From: Synergistaceae bacterium UBA4088
GTDB lineage: Bacteria > Synergistota > Synergistia > Synergistales > Thermovirgaceae
DNA: 22,230 nucleotides
Assembly (NCBI GenBank): GCA_002382605.1
Contig: DFYG01000102.1
Span: 1-22,230 of the forward strand
Direction of reading: 5' to 3'
Made by a program: the position numbers and the translations under genes. Positions 15,131-22,230 of the stretch are shown in pieces. A model generated the notes under the pieces. The model was not told the DNA's origin, made no database searches, and worked only from the letters and a program-made list of their open reading frames with translations. Within the stretch, counting starts at the first letter, position 1. Each line of letters begins with the position of its first letter.

Positions 15131-16118
15131 TGCTCTTGCTCCCCCGGAATTTTCCCTTCCGCGGAGGCCAGGCCTGCCTGGGCCCTTGCAACTGTCCAGC
15201 GGGTCAGGCCTCCGTCTGTAACGGGGATCGATAACGTTGCCCTGCCCCACCAGTCATCCTGGGTGTACTGTTGCGAAGCTGTCTCGTCTGTAACGAGTGT
15301 CCTGGTCGCAGTAAGGCTTAGCGATGGAGTCGATGCCATTTCGGCGACCTTCGCCAGGGAGGCGGCTTTTTCTACTGCCCAGACAGCCTTCCTGACGGAG
15401 GGGTGACTCTGGACAACTGTTGAAAAATCAGGAGGAGAGGTCCTGTGACTTATTTTCTCATCAGGATCGAAAAGGCCGGCAGCAGGAGAAATATCCATCC
15501 ATCCGGCAAGACCTTTGAGCATCGCCGCGAAACCCGATCTCCTTGCCTCAAGAAGCGCGAGTGAATGACGCTCCTCCGCGATTGCGCTTTCAGCCCTCAT
15601 CACGTCTAGTTCAGGTACCATCCCCTGAGCGAACCTGAGTTTTGCGTCGGCGAGAAAGGCCAGCCTTTTGTCTATCTCCTCCTCGCCGGCCCTGACCGAA
15701 GCTTCACCGGCGGCGACACCCCAAAAAGAAACAGCTGTGTTTCTGTAAAGGTCCAGGGTTGCGACTTAAAGCAGCGTCTCAGCCTCTTTCACGGCGGTTT
15801 TTTCGGCGCCAATGATCGCATTTTCCCTTCCGGAAGGGGTTGTGTTGTAAGAAAGGGAAATTCCGGAGCTTGAGGATGACCTGTCGCCTTCCTCCTTGGC
15901 CGCCGTCCCGGAGAGTGCCACAGTCACCTTCGTGGGAAGGGCGCTCAACTTCATGGTCGCCCGTGCCCCGGCAACAGATTGCCTTACCGCTTTGAGCCCC
16001 GGATGCTTCTCCCTGATGACCCTCCATGCTTCTTCCCATCCAATACCATCGGCGAGAGCCGGAGCAGCCGAGGCCGGGATCAGGCAGGACATGAACAGAG
16101 TCAAAGCGAAAAAACCAT
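15127..16118 (-). pseudogene. TolC-like outer-membrane efflux protein, decayed
   Basis: The remnant of an outer-membrane channel protein of a tripartite pump. A secretion signal (LTLFMSCLIPASAAPALA) precedes a typical TolC start (GIGWEEAWRVIREKHPGLKA). Three lesions are seen. ATG 16116-16118 is out of frame with the signal peptide by one base beside a six-T run (16109-16114). An in-frame TAA lies at 15766-15768 (AETLL-stop-VATLDLYRNTAVSFW). The frame ends at TGA 15127-15129 shortly after IPVTDGGLTRWTVARAQAGL, so the last 100 or more residues of a 420-480-residue channel are missing. A GTG at 16131-16133 could be the ancestral start. It heads the pump operon in order tolC, hlyD, RND. Confidence 0.85.
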
Positions 16119-16141
16119 CCCCCTTCTATACACGGGTTCCA

Positions 16142-16220
16142 GTTAATCCCTGTTGATCATTGCTTCGCGTACCTCTTCTCGAAGAAATATTTCCCTGTAT
16201 TCCAGCTCGGGGACCCAGAG
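16142..16220 (-). other. Short protein-like open frame without a start codon
   Basis: Between the ribonuclease stop and the TolC remnant, the minus strand reads LWVPELEYREIFLREE followed by VREAMINRD and TAA (16142-16144). The frame opens after a TGA at 16221-16223 and has no ATG, GTG or TTG before residue 21. Its charged, amphipathic composition looks like the C terminus of a real protein. It may be a gene remnant or chance. I do not recognise it. Confidence 0.3.
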
Positions 16221-16238
16221 TCACGATCTCCCGCAAAC

Positions 16239-17870
16239 TCAGTCTTTCTGTTTCACTGTTTCTTTTTCCTTATCACTTATTCCAAGGACCTTCAGGAGAG
16301 TCATGGCTGATGTAACCAGCGGAAGAGCCTCCTCTTCGGAGATCCTGACACCATCTTCCCTGAGGTCCGTCGCAAGCGAAACGATCTCACTAAGGACAAT
16401 ATCAACCGGATGTAGCCCGATATGAGGCTTCTCACCGATATCGGCTATCTTTTCAGCGACCGGAACAGCCTGGGCAATATCCCTGGCCTTGACCAGTTTG
16501 AACTCATTGCCTATCGAAGGGACAAAGGCACTGATACCGTTCTCCTTTAGAGCTCCCGCGAAGGAATTTGATGATTCTATCTCTCCATGCGTTACGAAAA
16601 AGGTCGGTCCGTTTTTGAAATTTTTGGCCCATGTCAACAGGTCGCGTCTGTCGGCGTGGGCGGAGAATCCATTGATCGTATGAAGTGTTGCCTTGACCGC
16701 CACTTCTTCTCCCGCGACCCGGACTGTCTTCTCTCCGTTGACAAGGCGCCTCCCAAGGGTTCCGCGCGCCTGGTACCCGACAAAGACAACATGGGCTTCT
16801 TTCCTGAAAAGGTTGTTTTTCAAATGGTGGACTATCCGGCCCCCGGTGCACATACCGCTTCCCGCCATGACAACGGCATGAGGGATCCCGTTGATCTTCT
16901 TGGATTCCTCGACTCCGGAAACTACGTGCAGGTTTTCAGGAGAGAACGGTGTGTTACCTTTACGGACCTGTCCCTGTATTTCTGATGAGAGCAGTGAGAG
17001 GTAGGAATTATAAACTTCGGTTGCCTTCTCTCCCATGGGCGAATCAAAAAAGATCGGGACATCGCCCGGCAGAATACCTTCCTTCTGCATCAGCATCAGT
17101 TCGTACAGAACACGCTGGGCACGATCCACCACAAAGGTCGGGATAAGGACCTTCCCCTTGTCCCTGAGCATCACCTTCATCGTCTCACGGAACTCCTCGC
17201 GGCTCTCCTCATTGGACTTGTGCTCCCTGTCGCCATAGGTGGATTCAATAACAACGTAGTCCGCGTCCTCTATCACGGAAGGGGATCTCTCCATGACGGT
17301 CTTCTGCGGACCGAGGTCCCCGGAAAAGACTATTTTTACCTCTTCCCCGTTGTCGTTCATCCAGATCTCAATATTCGCACTCCCCAGGATGTGCCCCGCG
17401 TCACGGAAACGAACCCTGAATCCGGGTGCCGGCTCGAGAATGTCGTCATATGACACGGGAGAAAGCATCTTGACGGCTTTTTCCACATCTTCATCCGCAT
17501 AAAGCGGTTCCTCCGGCGGAAGGCCTTTTCTTTTGTTCTTCCGGGTTTTCCACTCGGCATCCTCCTTCTGGATCTTTGCGGAGTCAGCCCAGAGCACATC
17601 GGAAAGTTCCACCGTCGGGGATGTTGCTATGATCTTGCCCGTGAATCCCTTTTTTACCAGGAGCGGAACTCTGCCGGTATGGTCAAGGTGCGCGTGAGTG
17701 AGAAGCACCGCGTCGATCGTTGCGGGGTCGAACTCAAGCGGTTCGCTGTTTTTTTCTTCATTGCCTCCCTGGTGAAGACCGTAATCGACAATGATCCTGG
17801 AATGACCGGCTTCCAGAAGATAGCTTGAACCGGTGACCTCGCCCGCGGCTCCAAGAATGCGTAATCTCAT
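16239..17870 (-). CDS. Metallo-beta-lactamase/beta-CASP ribonuclease
   Basis: A 543-residue protein of the MBL-fold RNA metallohydrolase family (YSH1/CPSF-73-like, as in Thermus TTHA0252). Motifs in order: MRLRILGAAGEVTGSSYLL, HAHLDH (59-64) for two zinc ions, the DAGHILGSAN histidine, FSGDLG aspartate, the beta-CASP domain with MAGSGMCTGGRIVHHL, and the C-terminal GFSAHADRRDLLTW and FVTHGE histidines. It would cleave or trim RNA in the cytoplasm. The roughly 90-residue C-terminal extension after the core ends in a basic KEKETVKQKD tail, longer than the 430-460 of the minimal family. GAGGG lies 7 bases before the ATG. The gene is divergent from the DUF2179 gene. Confidence 0.9.
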   Translation of the reverse strand: MRLRILGAAGEVTGSSYLLEAGHSRIIVDYGLHQGGNEEKNSEPLEFDPATIDAVLLTHAHLDHTGRVPLLVKKGFTGKIIATSPTVELSDVLWADSAKIQKEDAEWKTRKNKRKGLPPEEPLYADEDVEKAVKMLSPVSYDDILEPAPGFRVRFRDAGHILGSANIEIWMNDNGEEVKIVFSGDLGPQKTVMERSPSVIEDADYVVIESTYGDREHKSNEESREEFRETMKVMLRDKGKVLIPTFVVDRAQRVLYELMLMQKEGILPGDVPIFFDSPMGEKATEVYNSYLSLLSSEIQGQVRKGNTPFSPENLHVVSGVEESKKINGIPHAVVMAGSGMCTGGRIVHHLKNNLFRKEAHVVFVGYQARGTLGRRLVNGEKTVRVAGEEVAVKATLHTINGFSAHADRRDLLTWAKNFKNGPTFFVTHGEIESSNSFAGALKENGISAFVPSIGNEFKLVKARDIAQAVPVAEKIADIGEKPHIGLHPVDIVLSEIVSLATDLREDGVRISEEEALPLVTSAMTLLKVLGISDKEKETVKQKD

Positions 17871-17922
17871 AAGAGTGCCCTCTGGGGGCTCCCCCCTTCC
17901 GTATAGGCTTTCAATTACAACA

Positions 17923-17937
17923 ATTCTATACTAGAAT
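17923..17937. promoter_or_regulatory. Inverted repeat in the divergent promoter region
   Basis: ATTCTA-TAC-TAGAAT is a perfect 6-bp palindrome with a 3-base centre. It contains TATACT on the plus strand and TATAGA on the minus strand, both -10-like, between the ribonuclease gene and the DUF2179 gene. No good -35 boxes are visible, so it could be an operator or overlapping -10 elements. Confidence 0.3.
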
Positions 17938-17996
17938 CTCCTTGCAGAGTGGAGCTTTCCAATCCAATCTTCAATATTTCACAGGAGGTTTTCTTC

Positions 17997-18512
17997 ATGG
18001 ATCCGTTCGGAGCGCTCCTCATATTCGGAGCAAGGCTTCTTGATGTCTCTCTGGGCACCTTCAGGATACTGCTCCTGGTAAGAGGAAGGAAACTTCAGGC
18101 CAGCATTACCGCTTTCTTCGAATCTGCAGTATACATCATTGCTCTTGGATATGTTCTTCAACAGGGTATCAACGGACCGCTTCAGCTTCTGGCCTATGCC
18201 GGAGGTTTCGCTGTAGGAAGCTATTTGGGAGCATCACTGGAAGAGCGGATACTAAGCTCATTCGTGCTTGTGGAAGTAGTGGCCCCGGTAACTGACGAGA
18301 TCTACGAGATCATTGGTATCCTCAGGGACGAGGGGTACGGGACAACCGTTGTATCGGGAGCAGGGAAAACAGGCGAACGGATCATCCTGAAGATCATCTG
18401 CCAGAGGAACGACATAGAGCATGTAGCTAAATTAATTAATAACAGGGGCTTCCTGTTCACCTCAAACGTTATGGGCGTATGGGGGGGCTATTTCAGACAG
18501 AAGCGGAAGTAA
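17997..18512 (+). CDS. DUF2179/UPF0316 membrane protein (YebE-like)
   Basis: A 171-residue protein with three predicted membrane segments: FGALLIFGARLLDVSLG (about 4-20, running on to FRILLLV), ASITAFFESAVYIIALGYVL (about 36-55) and PLQLLAYAGGFAVGSYLGA (about 61-79). A cytoplasmic C-terminal DUF2179-like domain follows (VVSGAGKTGERIILKIICQR, LINNRGFLFTSN), a ligand-binding-like fold. Its function is unknown. AGGAGG lies 8 bases before ATG 17997; the longer frame from 17949 would place the start before this ribosome binding site. It is convergent with the sensor kinase and their coding ends overlap by 20 bases. Confidence 0.85.
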   Translation: MDPFGALLIFGARLLDVSLGTFRILLLVRGRKLQASITAFFESAVYIIALGYVLQQGINGPLQLLAYAGGFAVGSYLGASLEERILSSFVLVEVVAPVTDEIYEIIGILRDEGYGTTVVSGAGKTGERIILKIICQRNDIEHVAKLINNRGFLFTSNVMGVWGGYFRQKRK

Positions 18513-19860
18513 CGGACCAGACGCAACGGACCAGTGTCCCGCCTCCGGGAAGTCTGCGGACTTCCAGCTTGCCTCCGATCAGTGACATCCTTTCGGACAT
18601 GTTCGCAAGTCCCCTGTGCCCTCTTACTCTCAATTCCTCGTAATCGTCCGGCGGATCGAATCCGTTACCGTCATCCTCGACCTCGAGAACGGCCTGCCCG
18701 TTCTCTCCGAAAAGCCTTACCGAAACCCTGGAAGCCCGACCGTGACGGACGGAGTTGTGAACCGCTTCCTGGACGACCCTGAAATAGGCCAGCGTGACTT
18801 CCGGGGGGAGTTCGTCCGGGTAGTTCACATCAACGGATATTTCGGACTGCAGATGTCTCGAAAGTCTTTCGACCAGCTCGTTGAGAGCCTGTCCAAGTCC
18901 AAGGTCAAGCCAGGGCGGGGAGAGTTCGTCGCAAAGAGCTCTCATCTCCTGTACCGCATGGCGCGCCCCGTCCTCTGCATTTTCAAGGTGCCCACCCTCA
19001 GTCGGGGAAGTTCCATCCATAACGGCAAGCCTTATCTGATGGATCAGGGCGGTAACATCCTGTAGCGGCCCGTCGTGGATCTCCCTTGCCAATCGGGAGC
19101 GCTCCTCCTCCTGAACCCTGACGATATCCCCTACGTATCTCTTCATCAGGTCAGATCTTTCCATCGCACCCTTTGCGAGATGATGAAGAACCTGCCTCAG
19201 GCGTCTTATCTCGAAGACCGCGCTGGGATCATCCGCAACAGGCATCTCTTGTCCCCATTGAAGATATGACACCTCGGTCCCCAGAGCCCTCAGCGGAGCA
19301 ACAAGCCATTTCCACAAGGCAAGAACCGAGATCATCCCCAGAAGCCCGATCAGTCCTACTATGATCGGCCAACGGCTGAAACGCATCATGGGGCCCATAA
19401 GCTTGCTCCAGGAGACCGCAGCAACAACGAACCAGCCCGTTTCACCGGCCGGGTAGGCCGCTAGTGTGAACTTCTCGCCATCGGAGTTTTTTACTTCCAT
19501 TGCAGAGCCTACAGGTACCCCCTTGTTCCAGAGAAGCGGCAGTACCTCAGCCCCGGCGGTAGACATAAGGATGTTGCCCTGAATATCTACTACAGCGATC
19601 CATCCGGGGATGGAAAGTCCCCAGGTCATCTGACGCAGACGCATGAACCTCTCCCTGTCGTTCAAGGGGAAAGATCCTGGTCTGCCCCAGCCCATCTCAA
19701 GACGCGCCGCTACGCTCCCCGCCATATCCTCGACATATGATCTTGCGACCCGCTCCATCGTCTTTTCGTGTTGAACGACCCCCGCTCCGCCGACAAAAAG
19801 CGCGCCGAAGGATGGGATCATTATAGCGAGGGTAAGCAGGATAAGAAGGTGTCTCCTCAA
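18493..19860 (-). CDS. NarL-family sensor histidine kinase
   Basis: Inner-membrane kinase of 455 residues. TM1 lies at about 4-28 (LLILLTLAIMIPSFGALFVG). A roughly 130-residue periplasmic sensor with a Cache-like look follows (WIAVVDIQGNILMS). TM2 lies at about 166-184 and a HAMP-like linker follows (WLVAPLRALGTEVSYL). The HisKA_3 motif EEERSRLAREIHDGPLQDVT puts the phosphorylated histidine at about H262. ATP-binding boxes are AVHNSVRHGRASRV, DDGNGFDPP and GHRGLANMSERMSLIGG. The start is TTG 19858-19860 with GGAGGA 9 bases upstream. It overlaps the regulator's stop as TTGA, so the two are translationally coupled. The signal is unknown; the nearby peptide transporter and peptidase suggest, without proof, a nutrient. 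Confidence 0.9.
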   Translation of the reverse strand: MRRHLLILLTLAIMIPSFGALFVGGAGVVQHEKTMERVARSYVEDMAGSVAARLEMGWGRPGSFPLNDRERFMRLRQMTWGLSIPGWIAVVDIQGNILMSTAGAEVLPLLWNKGVPVGSAMEVKNSDGEKFTLAAYPAGETGWFVVAAVSWSKLMGPMMRFSRWPIIVGLIGLLGMISVLALWKWLVAPLRALGTEVSYLQWGQEMPVADDPSAVFEIRRLRQVLHHLAKGAMERSDLMKRYVGDIVRVQEEERSRLAREIHDGPLQDVTALIHQIRLAVMDGTSPTEGGHLENAEDGARHAVQEMRALCDELSPPWLDLGLGQALNELVERLSRHLQSEISVDVNYPDELPPEVTLAYFRVVQEAVHNSVRHGRASRVSVRLFGENGQAVLEVEDDGNGFDPPDDYEELRVRGHRGLANMSERMSLIGGKLEVRRLPGGGTLVRCVWSVTSASV

Positions 19861-20492
19861 TCGATCAATTCCTCCAGCGCGACCACGCCGTATTTCAGGG
19901 CAAGAAGCATCGCCTCTGTCTTGTTCCTTGCGCCAAGTTTGTCGTAGATGGATGCCAGGTGAGTCTGAACGGTCCTCTCGCTGATGATCAGGTCGGCGGC
20001 AATTTCCTTGCTTGAAAGCCCCCTCGCCGCGTAAAGGAGAACTTCCCTCTCTCTTGCGGAGAGCGCTTCGAACGCCATATCCCTGTCTTCGATGTTCCTG
20101 GCAACATCTCCGTCCAGGTAAAGACCCCCGCGGGCTACTGTCCTTATCGCCCGGGAAAGCTCATCGGGGGTCACTGTTTTGAGGATATAACCCCTGGCCC
20201 CAGCTCTCAGGGACGCGATCACATACTGCTGGGCATCGAAAGAAGTCAGCATAACAGGGATAACAGGGAGTTTTGAATCCTTGATCTTCCTTGCGAGCGA
20301 TACACCGTTCTCGCCGGGCATCCTGATGTCCAGCAGAGCGACATCGGGCTTCTCGCGCACTATAAGCTCCCAGGCCTCCAGTCCGTCGGCGGCCTCGCCC
20401 ACTAATTCAAGATCCTTTTCCTTTTCTATATAGTCCCTCAAACCCGCGCGGGTCAGCGGATGGTCATCCGCCAGTATCACTCTTATCGTCAT
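19857..20492 (-). CDS. LuxR/NarL-type response regulator
   Basis: A 211-residue DNA-binding regulator paired with the adjacent kinase. The receiver domain has the acidic pocket DD in VILADDHPLTRAG, phospho-acceptor aspartate about D55 in VALLDIRMPG, a threonine-serine in MLTSFDAQQY and lysine in YILKTVTPDEL. The C-terminal LuxR helix-turn-helix is LSAREREVLLYAARGLSSKE, then IAADLIISERTVQTHLASIY. The start is ATG 20490-20492, as GGAGGTG stands 6 bases before it; the upstream ATG overlaps that site. It lies 90 bases downstream of the P1 peptidase gene. I see GATAAT-like -10 sequence in the gap but no good -35 box, so it may have a weak promoter of its own or be read from upstream. Confidence 0.92.
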   Translation of the reverse strand: MTIRVILADDHPLTRAGLRDYIEKEKDLELVGEAADGLEAWELIVREKPDVALLDIRMPGENGVSLARKIKDSKLPVIPVMLTSFDAQQYVIASLRAGARGYILKTVTPDELSRAIRTVARGGLYLDGDVARNIEDRDMAFEALSAREREVLLYAARGLSSKEIAADLIISERTVQTHLASIYDKLGARNKTEAMLLALKYGVVALEELID

Positions 20493-20582
20493 CAGGAACA
20501 CCTCCATATCAGACCATTGCCTGCTGTTTTTCTCGAATTATCTGCCTTAATGCAAAAAATGAATCCGCAGGCCTACGTATTG

Positions 20583-21512
20583 TCACTTGAACAAAGATAT
20601 ATCCGCTGCCGACTTGAGACCGTAGGCAGATCTCGCGGAAAGAACGGCGTTCTGAACTGCTTCTGCCATTGCCGCGGCGGCCATTGTCCCGACAAGGACG
20701 GTATCGGCAGGCGTTTCAGAGGTCGAGGCACAGAAGACCGTATCTCCGTCAAAAGGGGTATGTACGGGGAATATCGAAGATGCCAGGCCGGTGTGCCCCA
20801 TGATCGCCACCCGCCTGCAGGAGGATTTATCCAACAAGGCATTGGTTACTACTGCTCCAATCGTGGTGTTTCTCCCCCATCCGTTCCATACTCCGCCTGT
20901 TTCGAAAAGAGAACGGGGATCGACAACCTTTCCTTCTTCCTGGGCTCCTGCAATGAACTTGCCGGAGTCATCTTTCACCGCTCCAAAAGCATTCACAGCC
21001 ACAACTGCAGACACTTCCAGCGACCCCGAGACTCTTTTCCCCCATCCGAAACCGGATTTCATCGCTCTCTCAAGCCCTGTATATTTACCAACGGTCGCTC
21101 CTGTACCCGCCCCGATATTCCCCATAGGGCTCTCTTCGAGGCTCCTGGCCGAGATGCTTGCCTCTCTTCCCATAGCGTCGTCGGGCCATGCGGTCATATC
21201 TCCGCAGGAAAGATCGAAAAGGCACGCGGCGGGAATAATGGGGACGACTCCGAATCCAGTATCGAAACCCCATCCCTTCTCCTCGCAGAAACGCATAACA
21301 CCATCCGCCGCGGAGAGCCCCCTCGCGCTTCCGCCGGAGAGAACGATCGCAGTGACCTTTTCCACAAGACATTCGGGGGCAAGAAGAGCAGTCTCACGAG
21401 TACCAGGAGCCCCTCCACGGACGTCGCAGGAGGCAACGGCACCCTCGGGGAAGATCAAAACAGTGCACCCTGTTCCCCTCACATGATCCTGGGCATGTCC
21501 TATCAACCACAT
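20583..21512 (-). CDS. P1-family (DmpA/NylC-like) N-terminal nucleophile peptidase
   Basis: A 309-residue hydrolase of the family that includes DmpA aminopeptidase and NylC. These proteins cleave themselves into two chains, and the new N-terminal Ser or Thr becomes the nucleophile. Seen: VTAIVLSGGSARGLSAADGV (53-72), GFGVVPIIPAACLFDL near 87-102, GNIGAGTGATVGKY near 131, AVVAVNAFGAV near 169-179, and the cleavage site RNTTIGAVVTNALL with the nucleophile probably T216 after N215. No signal peptide is seen, so it is cytoplasmic. AAGGAGG lies 7 bases before the ATG. It follows the OPT transporter by 12 bases, so the pair probably imports and then hydrolyses peptides or other amides. Confidence 0.88.
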   Translation of the reverse strand: MWLIGHAQDHVRGTGCTVLIFPEGAVASCDVRGGAPGTRETALLAPECLVEKVTAIVLSGGSARGLSAADGVMRFCEEKGWGFDTGFGVVPIIPAACLFDLSCGDMTAWPDDAMGREASISARSLEESPMGNIGAGTGATVGKYTGLERAMKSGFGWGKRVSGSLEVSAVVAVNAFGAVKDDSGKFIAGAQEEGKVVDPRSLFETGGVWNGWGRNTTIGAVVTNALLDKSSCRRVAIMGHTGLASSIFPVHTPFDGDTVFCASTSETPADTVLVGTMAAAAMAEAVQNAVLSARSAYGLKSAADISLFK

Positions 21513-21524
21513 CAGGACTCCTCC

Positions 21525-22230
21525 TTATCCGAGAGTCGCAACCTTCCATATTGCGTAAAGCACCCCTGCTATCCCTTCACCACCGAGAAATCCAGAGGCG
21601 ACAAGAGCCATGTTATCATGCGAACCAGGATGAAATCTGTCTGTCAAAAACCTGGACACCCCCCCGACTCCCGCAGCAAGAGATATCGCTACAGGAAGGT
21701 AGACACCAATGCCCACAGTCATGCACGGGACACCGAAAAGGGTCAGTAAAAGACCGCCTGTCAAACCTCCGATGAAAGCTCCTCTGTCGGGAAGACCCTC
21801 GATCATGCTTTTAACAGCAAAGGCCTGGGGCGCGACCAGATCTGTTCCGGGACCCATGGCCCCGAAGGCATCTTTCAGCATGAATATCGTCAAGGTTGCC
21901 GCAACTGCCCCGACGATCCCTCCGACAGCCTCGCTTAAAAGCTGGGCTTGAGGATTCGTTCCAAGGATCGCTCCTGCGCGAAAATCCTGCATGGCATCTC
22001 CCGCAAGGCCAGTTGCCACAGCAACAACTGCCGTTACAAGGAATGCCTCCTGACCCCCTATATGCCATACGGTCCGGATCGCAAGCAATACCAGTATCCC
22101 GAATATTTCCATGGGGTCGATCCCTGTCTGCCCTGTTATGGTGGCCGCCATTACCACTGTGACCCATACCCCGGCCGTAGCAAGCAACGAAGGTACAAGG
22201 GGGATCCCGGCTGCAAAGGTCAGGACACCA
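21525..22230 (-). CDS. OPT-family oligopeptide transporter, C-terminal part (partial)
   Basis: The frame is open to the right window edge, giving the last 235 or so residues of a membrane transporter normally 530-680 long. OPT hallmarks: AGDAMQDFRAGAILGTNPQA, an ILGTNP-containing signature of bacterial OPT proteins, then AFIGGLTGGLLLTLFGVP, YLPVAISLAAGVGG and the terminal ASGFLGGEGIAGVL. At least five hydrophobic segments are visible. It moves peptides or metal chelates into the cell, probably proton-coupled. Upstream residues continue without interruption (FAAGIPLVPSLLATAGVWV), so the apparent start at 22187 is internal. The P1-family peptidase is 12 bases downstream. Confidence 0.88.
   Translation of the reverse strand, partial: GVLTFAAGIPLVPSLLATAGVWVTVVMAATITGQTGIDPMEIFGILVLLAIRTVWHIGGQEAFLVTAVVAVATGLAGDAMQDFRAGAILGTNPQAQLLSEAVGGIVGAVAATLTIFMLKDAFGAMGPGTDLVAPQAFAVKSMIEGLPDRGAFIGGLTGGLLLTLFGVPCMTVGIGVYLPVAISLAAGVGGVSRFLTDRFHPGSHDNMALVASGFLGGEGIAGVLYAIWKVATLG

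Noticed and set aside
16221..16241. Two in-frame TGA codons after the ribonuclease as possible selenocysteine sites
   Set aside because: The protein is already longer than its family, only five codons separate the TGAs, and I see no SECIS-like hairpin with proper spacing.
20460..21749. A 429-codon open frame on the plus strand
   Set aside because: It runs antisense across the P1 peptidase and the OPT gene end, with a low-complexity, Ser/Arg/His-rich product and no recognisable domain.
1..22230. CRISPR arrays, tRNA or rRNA genes, insertion sequences, prophage genes
   Set aside because: I saw no regularly spaced repeats, tRNA cloverleaf with a TTCRANY-type arm, transposase or integrase motifs on either strand.

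Overview
This window fits a diderm, amino-acid- and peptide-fermenting anaerobe, most plausibly a member of the Synergistota. That is inference from gene content: NADP-type glutamate dehydrogenase, a MocR/LysN-like aminotransferase, an OPT peptide transporter beside a P1-family peptidase, an LpxL-like lipid A acyltransferase, archaeal-type phosphoglycerate mutase, frequent TTG starts and a selenoprotein. No rRNA marker is present.

Left part (1-5733). The 3' end of asnS runs into a terminator hairpin shared with gdhA, which lies on the opposite strand. To the right is a minus-strand group: a YhaM-like OB/HD exoribonuclease, an RluC/RluD-type pseudouridine synthase, and a small gene that conventional gene calling misses because it has an in-frame UGA. 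Read through, this gene (2058-2375) encodes a HesB/IscA-like protein of about 105 residues. The UGA sits where the family has its first metal-binding cysteine. A bacterial SECIS-like hairpin follows the UGA, a promoter and ribosome binding site precede the gene, and a rho-independent terminator ends it. It is the most interesting item here: a HesB-like selenoprotein. Beyond it lies apgM with its own strong terminator.

Middle part (5734-9550, plus strand). A secreted M48 metalloprotease, a PLP aminotransferase, the tRNA-modifying GTPase MnmE and a 4-oxalocrotonate tautomerase-like protein. The aminotransferase-mnmE gap holds two hairpins bracketed by an exact 10-bp direct repeat.

Right-middle part (9577-16133, minus strand). 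From upstream to downstream: tolC-like, hlyD-like, RND pump, a secreted protein of unknown function, tyrS and an lpxL-like gene. The three efflux genes are wrecked. TolC has a 5' frameshift, an in-frame stop and no C-terminal part. The adaptor is cut off in its hairpin. The RND pump has lost its N terminus and its central membrane half and carries several frameshifts. The three downstream genes are intact, so decay appears confined to the pump.

Right part (16239-22230). An intact beta-CASP metallo-beta-lactamase ribonuclease (minus strand) is divergent from a YebE-like DUF2179 membrane protein (plus strand). The latter's 3' end overlaps a minus-strand NarL-type sensor kinase. The kinase, its LuxR-type response regulator, a P1-family peptidase and an OPT transporter (cut by the window edge) are colinear and closely spaced, suggesting a peptide uptake/processing module next to its possible regulator.
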